Shown one piece after another: positions 4,752 to 9,103 of a stretch of DNA of 9,103 bases (position 1 is its first letter; every line of letters begins with the position of its first letter). Below the pieces are notes generated by a model. It had not been told where the DNA came from, made no database searches, and saw only the letters and a program-made list of their open reading frames with translations. The position numbers and the translations under genes were made by a program. The stretch is from Bacillota bacterium (lineage in GTDB: Bacteria > Bacillota > Clostridia > Lachnospirales > Lachnospiraceae): positions 1-9,103 of the forward strand of contig JAEYJO010000042.1 of assembly GCA_023408815.1 (NCBI GenBank). Reading direction: 5' to 3'.

Positions 4752-6776
4752 TTAGTTTCCGTTTATCTGGAACTCTAGCGGCTGTTTAACGCCCTGAATC
4801 AGTTGTCCCTGGCTTCCTGAAGATTCCGTAGTCTGAGCGGGAATCTCACCAGCCTGCTCCTGTACCGGAGAATCATTGATATTTTGTACGCTATCCGCAG
4901 TATCAGACGGCAGCTGTTCCTCATCCTGTGCTGCCTCGTTCGAAGAATCCGAATCTGAAGAATCTGACACTTCCTGCACAGCAGGCGCCTGTTCCGGAAG
5001 AGCACTTTCTTCTATAATATCCTGCTCCTCAGGAAGAATATCCACTGAAGCCGCCTCGATGCTTTCCTCCTCCTGCTCCGGCAATACAAAAGGAGTCTTA
5101 TATACAATAGATTCCAGCTTTCTCGTATAAGTCAAATCATCATAATCTATGATGACCTTGGCCACTTCCTCCGACAAATCATATTTATCGCTCAAAATGT
5201 TTAGAATCGTCGCATATACTGCATCTACTTCCTGCGCGGCGTTATAATCCTTTGCTTCTGTAATGATCTCCGGGTATTTTTCCACGCCCATCATCAGTGC
5301 ATCCAAGGCTTCCAGTTCTTTCCCCATGCTCATATAGTTATGGTAAGAGGAAAGCTTGCGGTTCAAATTCATGATTACCTTTGATTTATTATAAATGATT
5401 GTATCACTCTCATCCAGCTTTTTGCCGTATAACAAGTCATAAGACAGCGCATAGTCGGCTTCATAATAAGCATCCCGTGCCGTTCTTTTTTCGAAAAAAT
5501 CAGGAACAACACTTACGATAACGATTACAAGGGCAGAGAGCGTCAGACATAATGCCGTAATAATCATAATATTTTTTCCCGACACTCTTTTTCTCGGCTT
5601 TTTAACACTTACCGGTTCTGCAGCTTCTTCCTTTACCGGCTTAGGTTTCTTCTCTTTTTTCTTCTTTTCTTTCGCCTTTTTGCCATCCGCCGCTCCGTCC
5701 TCCGAAGCGTCTCCCTTTTTACCTTTCGCTTTCTTCTTCTTTTTCTTTTTATCCTCAGCGTCCAGCTCCTCTAAAATGTCGCGATTTTCATCCGAAGGAC
5801 TCATTCCATGTGCTGCCTTTAACTTCTCAGCCTCATCCGTGCCCTCATCAGATTCCGTCAAAAACGACAGTGCTTTCGCAAAAATTCCTTGCTTTTTCTT
5901 CACCGGCGTTTCTAAAGCCATCCCTTCCGGAGCGTCTTCGCTTTCTTCCGCTTGTTCTATATCTACCTCTATCGAATCAAATTCTTTTTCGTCTTGCGAT
6001 TTCTCTTCTTTACCCTTTTTCTTTTTACCGAAAAGCTTAGAGAAAACTCCCTTCTTTTTCTTGCCGCCGCCTTCTTCCATATCTTCATCAGAAACTACAG
6101 GAACTGCTCCTGCTGCAGCTGCAGCACCTGCGGCAAGTGCCTCGTCTTCGCTCATTTCCGCAGACATGCTTTCTAACAAAGCCAGCATATCGTCGGCTTC
6201 CATTTCCTCATTATCGTTTCCCAATAAAGAGTCTATTCCATTTAGACTATCGTCGGCCGCATCGGAGTCATTTTCCTCCATGCTGTCAAATATTTCACCT
6301 TCGCTGCCCGGTGCTTCGTCCACGCTGTCAAATGCGGCTCCTTCACTGCCGAACATTTTTTCTTCGTCAACCCCTTCGATAAACGAATCTTCTCCAAGAG
6401 AAGCCTCGGACTCATCAATCCCTTCTTCGTCGGGAGACTCTTCTACACCTGTAAACATTGCACTAATTTCATCAGCCGACATAATATCAGATATATCTGA
6501 AGAATCGTTATCTGCTTCTTCTTCCGAATCTTCCTCCAGATTCATATGCTCCACATCTATATCGTCGATATCCGGTTCCTGAATAGCAAAATCATTTAAG
6601 AAAAAATCATCCTCAACTGCCAAATCCCCATCAGTTGGCGCATTCTCCTGCGTACCCTCTGTCACTGCTTCCGTATCCGCTTCATCTTCCGCCCCTGAAG
6701 GATTGTCTTCATTCTCATCTTCATTTTCCATGATGGACTTAAGCAAGTCATCCAAATATTCTTCATCTGAACTCAT
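4752..6776 (-). CDS. Acidic/lysine-rich single-pass membrane protein of unknown function
   Basis: A 674-residue protein that I do not recognise by function. Residues 1-235 are highly acidic and probably disordered, beginning with a short amphipathic segment EEYLDDLLKSIM and containing a 14-residue tandem repeat (143-168) and an Ala-rich stretch (213-225). Residues 238-400 alternate acidic stretches with lysine blocks (for example KKKKKKK near 343-349). One transmembrane helix (about 403-425) is preceded by KKPRKRVSGK, so by the positive-inside rule the N-terminal part is cytoplasmic. Residues 430-563 are a predicted helical, TPR-like extracytoplasmic region (DAYYEADYALSYDLLYGKKL, then helices with ALDALMMGVEKYPE). 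The tail 565-674 is acidic, Ser/Gln-rich and disordered. There is no signal peptidase site or enzyme motif. The start ATG 6776 has GAGG seven bases upstream. The stop lies 22 bases before hisH, so it is probably co-transcribed with hisHF. Confidence 0.85.
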   Translation of the reverse strand: MSSDEEYLDDLLKSIMENEDENEDNPSGAEDEADTEAVTEGTQENAPTDGDLAVEDDFFLNDFAIQEPDIDDIDVEHMNLEEDSEEEADNDSSDISDIMSADEISAMFTGVEESPDEEGIDESEASLGEDSFIEGVDEEKMFGSEGAAFDSVDEAPGSEGEIFDSMEENDSDAADDSLNGIDSLLGNDNEEMEADDMLALLESMSAEMSEDEALAAGAAAAAGAVPVVSDEDMEEGGGKKKKGVFSKLFGKKKKGKEEKSQDEKEFDSIEVDIEQAEESEDAPEGMALETPVKKKQGIFAKALSFLTESDEGTDEAEKLKAAHGMSPSDENRDILEELDAEDKKKKKKKAKGKKGDASEDGAADGKKAKEKKKKEKKPKPVKEEAAEPVSVKKPRKRVSGKNIMIITALCLTLSALVIVIVSVVPDFFEKRTARDAYYEADYALSYDLLYGKKLDESDTIIYNKSKVIMNLNRKLSSYHNYMSMGKELEALDALMMGVEKYPEIITEAKDYNAAQEVDAVYATILNILSDKYDLSEEVAKVIIDYDDLTYTRKLESIVYKTPFVLPEQEEESIEAASVDILPEEQDIIEESALPEQAPAVQEVSDSSDSDSSNEAAQDEEQLPSDTADSVQNINDSPVQEQAGEIPAQTTESSGSQGQLIQGVKQPLEFQINGN
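6273..6350 (-). repeat. Tandem 14-residue repeat in the membrane protein
   Basis: Residues 143-156 and 157-168 of the large membrane protein repeat the pattern G-S-E-G-x-x-F-D-S-(V/M)-(D/E)-E. The two DNA copies are recognisably similar (for example the CTGTCAAAT shared on the plus strand). This indicates growth of the disordered acidic region by local duplication. Confidence 0.6.
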
Positions 6777-6800
6777 GAAACACCCTCACATTTCTTCTAT

Positions 6801-6863
6801 ATTATATACTCTTATTACTGATACTTCCTTTCATAGTTTATCATACATATCTCCATTAGACAA
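6801..6863 (-). promoter_or_regulatory. Possible promoter(s) for the membrane protein-hisHF operon
   Basis: Two weak candidates lie on the minus strand. The first is TTGTCT (6858-6863), a 17-base spacer and TAAACT (6835-6840) with an extended TG at the right place; its -35 box lies in the end of the Sir2-like gene. The second is a consensus TATAAT (6801-6806) without a good -35, whose start would leave a leader of under 20 bases that still contains the ribosome binding site. Neither is decisive. The 79-base gap could equally be read through from the gene upstream. Confidence 0.3.
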
Positions 6864-7650
6864 ACCAATTTATGATAAAATCTGTCGAATTTTCTTTCAA
6901 GGAGAACCCTCTTTCTTTAATTTCCTCCGTCAGCTGATATAATTTGCTATGTATTCGAAATAAATTGGACTTTTGGTTAAAAAACACTATTTTTTCAAAG
7001 GGCCAACGGATTACCGTCGGAAACTGCATACCTACGCCTAACTCCACAACACAAAGCTTTCTGTTTACCGTCCCCTGAAGCCATTTCGTATATTGATTCC
7101 ACTGATCCAGGTAGCCCTCCTCCGCATAATGACCCATATTTACGTTATTAAATACAAGATTCTTTTTACAGTTTATGCAAACCGGCTTTTTTATTTCTGC
7201 TATTTCTTCTCCTGTTTTAATGCTGCGATATATCTGGCCCAAAAGCACTTCATCCGGTTCCTCTATTCCGCCTTTGCAATTGTCCTCACACTGCATAAAA
7301 CGGTATCCACCGCAGGGCGTTACTATCCTCTCTTCCTTAAATCCGGCATCATAAATATAATCATCCGTACATGTGGAAACAATGTAATAGTTTTTTCCCT
7401 CTAAAAGCTTTCCGAGCCTATCATAGGCCTTCATTATTTTCTCATCCTTATGCTCCCGCAAATACAGTTTCTCTACATATGGAACCAGCCAGCCATACTC
7501 TTCTTTCTTTTCTACCCTATCCAAAAAACGTTTATATTGGAGATTTTCCTTCATTCCTGAAAGGCTCATCCCAAATTCTTCACCGATACCTACAAGCACC
7601 ATATCTGCATTATTTATGCTATCCGCCGCAATCTTCTTTATATCTTCCAT
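6856..7650 (-). CDS. Divergent Sir2-like (sirtuin family) protein
   Basis: Sir2-type Rossmann-fold protein, 264 residues. ADMVLVGIGEEFGMS (15-29) stands where sirtuins have the GAG(I/L)S NAD loop. YYIVSTCTDDYIYDAGFKEERIV (88-110) corresponds to the TTNvD strand of the bacterial SirTM-like group. PCGGY (112-116) replaces the usual HG or QGDY. Four cysteines (C121, C125, C158, C161) form a likely zinc site. VVELGVGMQFPTVIRWPFE (201-219) matches the LELGVG...IIRYPFE strand of SirTM-like proteins. The family uses NAD to remove acyl groups or, in SirTM, to ADP-ribosylate proteins. Here the catalytic His and the Asn of the TQN/TN motif are absent, so activity is uncertain. No macrodomain, GcvH-L or LplA2 gene is nearby. 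ATG 7650 is chosen because GGAAGG precedes it by nine bases; an in-frame TTG at 7686 falls in the terminator. Confidence 0.75.
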   Translation of the reverse strand: MEDIKKIAADSINNADMVLVGIGEEFGMSLSGMKENLQYKRFLDRVEKKEEYGWLVPYVEKLYLREHKDEKIMKAYDRLGKLLEGKNYYIVSTCTDDYIYDAGFKEERIVTPCGGYRFMQCEDNCKGGIEEPDEVLLGQIYRSIKTGEEIAEIKKPVCINCKKNLVFNNVNMGHYAEEGYLDQWNQYTKWLQGTVNRKLCVVELGVGMQFPTVIRWPFEKIVFFNQKSNLFRIHSKLYQLTEEIKERGFSLKENSTDFIINWFV

Positions 7651-7684
7651 CCAGTAATTCCTTCCATTCCTCCAAAGAAATTTC

Positions 7685-7718
7685 AAAAAAAGAGCGAGGA
7701 ATTAATCCCGCTCTTTTT
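7685..7718 (-). terminator. Intrinsic terminator after cheV (bidirectional form)
   Basis: Perfect 10-bp arms AAAAAGAGCG (7687-7696) and CGCTCTTTTT (7709-7718) enclose a 12-base loop. A-runs and T-runs flank the GC core on both strands, so it could act in either direction; on the minus strand the T-run is seven long. It begins 29 bases after the cheV stop codon. The next gene starts only 35 bases beyond it, leaving no room for a separate promoter. Confidence 0.92.
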
Positions 7719-7747
7719 AATCCCATATTATTATCATTAATACGATC

Positions 7748-8653
7748 TTATTTAACTAATCCGTCAATCACACTGACCAAGTTGCCGATTTCAGGCTTAG
7801 ACAACTGTGCATCCGCGCCGAGGGCCGCGCCCTTTCTTTTCATCTCTTCATTCACTAAAGATGAGAAAATAATAACAGGAATGTTCTTTGTAGACTCATC
7901 TTCCTTTACCAATTTCGTTAAACGATGTCCGTCCATTACCGGCATCTCTATATCCGTAATAATACACCGTACATGCTGGTTCAACGTACCGTCTTCTTTG
8001 CATGCAGTGATTACATCATATGCCTGCTTTCCGTTCTCTGTATGGATGAGGTTAACATATCCTGCCTGCTTCAAAGAATCCACGATCAATTTGTTAAGAA
8101 GAGGTGAATCTTCCGCAATCAAAATTGGCACATTGCGCTGTGAGCGATGTCCCAACTCATCTATTTCAGACATCTTCAGTCCCGTCTCAGGGTTGATATC
8201 GGTAACAATCTTTTCGAAGTCCAAAATGATTATCAATTTACCGTTAATCTTAATAATACCCGTAGAAATCCCATCTTCACTGGTAGAAACGGTAGTTCCC
8301 GGTTTGATAATCTGATTCCAGGATACTCTATGTATACCCATGACGGCATCTACATGAAATGCAATGTCAAGTTTATTGAAATTCGTCACTATAAATAAAG
8401 AGCTGTTCAATTCTTCATGATTATATTCTCTCATCTGAAGACAATTTCTCAAACTGATTGCCGTTATCATCGTATCACGCGGCATAAAGATTCCTTCAAT
8501 ACTCGGATGAGCATTCGGAACCGGCGTAACTTCCTGATAAGGAATAATTTCTCTTATTTTAGCAACATTTATTCCATAATGCTGTCCTTCCAGTACGAAC
8601 TCTAAAACTTCCAACTCATTTGTTCCATTTTCCAGCAGAATATTTGTATCCAT
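7748..8653 (-). CDS. cheV: Chemotaxis coupling protein CheV (CheW-receiver)
   Basis: Couples chemoreceptors to the CheA kinase and adjusts sensitivity through phosphorylation of its own receiver domain; it acts at the cytoplasmic face of receptor arrays. In the 301-residue form used here, residues about 13-155 are a CheW-like domain (VLEFVLEGQHYGINVAKIREII, later GIIKINGKLIIILDFEKI). Residues about 172-300 are a receiver domain with the acidic pair in IAEDSP, phospho-acceptor Asp in IITDIEMPVMDG, the conserved Ser in IIFSS and Lys in LSKPE. All receiver catalytic residues are present. ATG 8653 is chosen because AGGTGG lies six bases upstream; ATG 8659 touches that site and GTG 8668 overlaps it. 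It has its own promoter and terminator, with no other chemotaxis gene here. Confidence 0.96.
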   Translation of the reverse strand: MDTNILLENGTNELEVLEFVLEGQHYGINVAKIREIIPYQEVTPVPNAHPSIEGIFMPRDTMITAISLRNCLQMREYNHEELNSSLFIVTNFNKLDIAFHVDAVMGIHRVSWNQIIKPGTTVSTSEDGISTGIIKINGKLIIILDFEKIVTDINPETGLKMSEIDELGHRSQRNVPILIAEDSPLLNKLIVDSLKQAGYVNLIHTENGKQAYDVITACKEDGTLNQHVRCIITDIEMPVMDGHRLTKLVKEDESTKNIPVIIFSSLVNEEMKRKGAALGADAQLSKPEIGNLVSVIDGLVK

Positions 8654-8659
8654 ATTCAT

Positions 8660-8666
8660 CCACCTC
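8660..8666 (-). promoter_or_regulatory. Ribosome binding site deciding the cheV start
   Basis: GAGGTGG on the minus strand lies six bases before ATG 8653 and directly against ATG 8659. Normal spacing therefore favours 8653, giving an N-terminus Met-Asp-Thr-Asn. Confidence 0.7.
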
Positions 8667-8713
8667 ACGACATTTATTAATCAATTTTTCCTAAAACACA
8701 TTAACTTGGACTA

Positions 8714-8722
8714 ATTATAACA
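8714..8722 (-). promoter_or_regulatory. Extended -10 promoter of cheV
   Basis: The minus strand reads TGT followed by a consensus TATAAT (8714-8719), an extended -10 element. No good -35 box lies 17 bases upstream, where there is instead a run of nine T residues (plus-strand A9 near 8732-8740) that could help as A/T-rich upstream DNA. The start point would be near 8707, with a leader of about 54 bases. There is no sigma-D type flagellar promoter box here. Confidence 0.6.
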
Positions 8723-8855
8723 TACATTTCCAAAAAAAAATACAATTAAATACCATTTTATTTATATTTTCTGATTTTTTACAAGAAGCGGTGAATCTTC
8801 TTCATCGGTTTTTCATAACAAACTTATTCTTTAAAGGTTAATTTTTTTATAAAAT

Positions 8856-8881
8856 AAAAAAACTACCACATATGTGATAGT
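8856..8881 (-). terminator. Intrinsic terminator of the rRNA operon
   Basis: On the minus strand ACTATCAC (8881-8874) pairs with GTGGTAGT (8869-8862), giving eight pairs including one G-U around an ATAT loop, followed by seven T residues and a further T-rich stretch. It lies about 190 bases after the 23S 3' end and is the first terminator there. Confidence 0.85.
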
Positions 8882-9069
8882 CTCTATTTTCACTGAATAT
8901 TATCATTATTTATAAGGGGCCATACCCTCAAAACCGAATACCAATAAGCTTCTTCCCTTTCAGGAATCCACCTGTCACGCTCTTATATCTCTTCCATCCG
9001 TTTCTTTCCTGTCTCTTATGAGTGTCCTTACCTCGTTCGGTAGTTATCACTCATTTCCCAGCCTTATTA
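8882..9069 (-). other. 23S rRNA trailer without a 5S gene
   Basis: These 188 bases lie between the 23S 3' end and the terminator. I see no 5S rRNA: the usual CCCGAACAC-type core and its paired arms are absent on both strands. ATGAGTG (9018-9024) and CACTCAT (9048-9054) form an outer hairpin stem, with an inner TACC/GGTA stem (9029-9042), suitable as an RNase III or processing structure. A smaller CAGG/CCTG hairpin lies at 8961-8974. The segment TATTCGGTTTTGAGGG (minus strand) resembles sequences common in rRNA operon spacers of this group. No coding region is supported. Confidence 0.65.
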
Positions 9070-9103
9070 GGATAAGCCCTCGACCGATTAGTACTTATCA
9101 GCT
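9070..9103 (-). rRNA. 23S rRNA, 3' end only
   Basis: On the minus strand the last bases of the window read through AGTACTAATCGGTCGAGGG and end at CTTATCC, matching the highly conserved 3' terminus of Firmicutes 23S rRNA (compare ACTAATCGATCGAGGACTTAACC in Bacillus). The mature end is placed near 9070, because TTATCC should pair with the 5' end of the same rRNA. The rest of the gene lies beyond the right edge. Confidence 0.93.

Noticed and set aside
5680..6582. Long open frame on the plus strand opposite the acidic membrane protein, rich in Ser and Phe
   Set aside because: It is the mirror of GAA/GAT/AAG-rich codons on the minus strand; it has no ribosome binding site and low-complexity content.
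7651..7686. Longer Sir2-like form starting at TTG 7686
   Set aside because: That start lies in the T-run of the cheV terminator and has no spaced ribosome binding site; ATG 7650 has GGAAGG nine bases upstream.
7720..7747. GATAAT with a weak TAGTTA -35 just after the cheV stop, as a promoter for the Sir2-like gene
   Set aside because: The -35 matches only 3 of 6 positions and the transcript would meet the terminator at once; kept only as a possibility in the read-through finding.
8789..8813. Plus-strand hairpin CGGTGAA/TTCATCG followed by five T residues, terminator-like
   Set aside because: No plus-strand gene or promoter precedes it, the stem is only 7 bp with a G-U pair, and on the transcribed minus strand it has a mismatch and no T-run.
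9009..9019. CTGTCTCTTAT, identical to the first 11 bases of a common transposase-based sequencing adapter end
   Set aside because: It is internal, the next bases diverge (GAGTG), and it forms part of the rRNA trailer hairpin, so adapter contamination is unlikely.

Overview
The window looks like chromosomal DNA from a motile, Gram-positive, low-to-mid GC anaerobe of the Clostridia, most likely Lachnospiraceae. The reasons are the style of the proteins (a Clostridia-type diaminopimelate decarboxylase, CheV, a Sir2-like protein of a Firmicutes type), strong AGGAGG-type ribosome binding sites, A/T-rich intergenic DNA with consensus sigma-A promoters, and intrinsic terminators. This assignment is an inference from the sequence alone. 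I see no phage, insertion-sequence, CRISPR or integrase signature. Every gene I can support lies on the minus strand, so the text below runs from the right end to the left, in the direction of transcription.

Right end (about 9103 to 8856): the last ~34 bases of a 23S rRNA gene, a ~190-base trailer with a processing-type hairpin but no 5S rRNA, and an intrinsic terminator. Next (8745 to 7685): cheV (CheW domain plus receiver domain) with its own extended -10 promoter and a strong terminator. Next (7650 to 2503): a divergent Sir2-like protein, a 674-residue acidic and lysine-rich single-pass membrane protein of unknown function, hisH, hisF, and then ung (uracil-DNA glycosylase), ending at a very good terminator. 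The membrane protein, hisH and hisF are packed like an operon (22-base gap, then a stop codon directly abutting a start codon). ung follows after 87 bases that hold two palindromes.

Left part (2437 to 125): a TrmB-family regulator overlaps lysA by 8 bases. The pair is driven by a near-perfect promoter whose -10 box and start point lie inside a perfect 11+4+11 inverted repeat, a textbook place for an autoregulatory operator. After lysA comes a 16-bp inverted repeat that contains the promoter of a tRNA-Leu(CAA) gene, then the tRNA and its terminator. The extreme left edge holds a plus-strand terminator, suggesting that a plus-strand gene ends just outside or at the very edge of the window and converges on this block.

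Most of the window is housekeeping: chemotaxis coupling, histidine and purine-linked metabolism, base-excision repair, lysine/peptidoglycan precursor synthesis and translation. The least explained pieces are the Sir2-like protein with altered catalytic motifs, placed behind the cheV terminator; the low-complexity membrane protein fixed in front of hisHF; and the palindromic control region of the TrmB-lysA operon. I did not find a convincing new multi-gene system.
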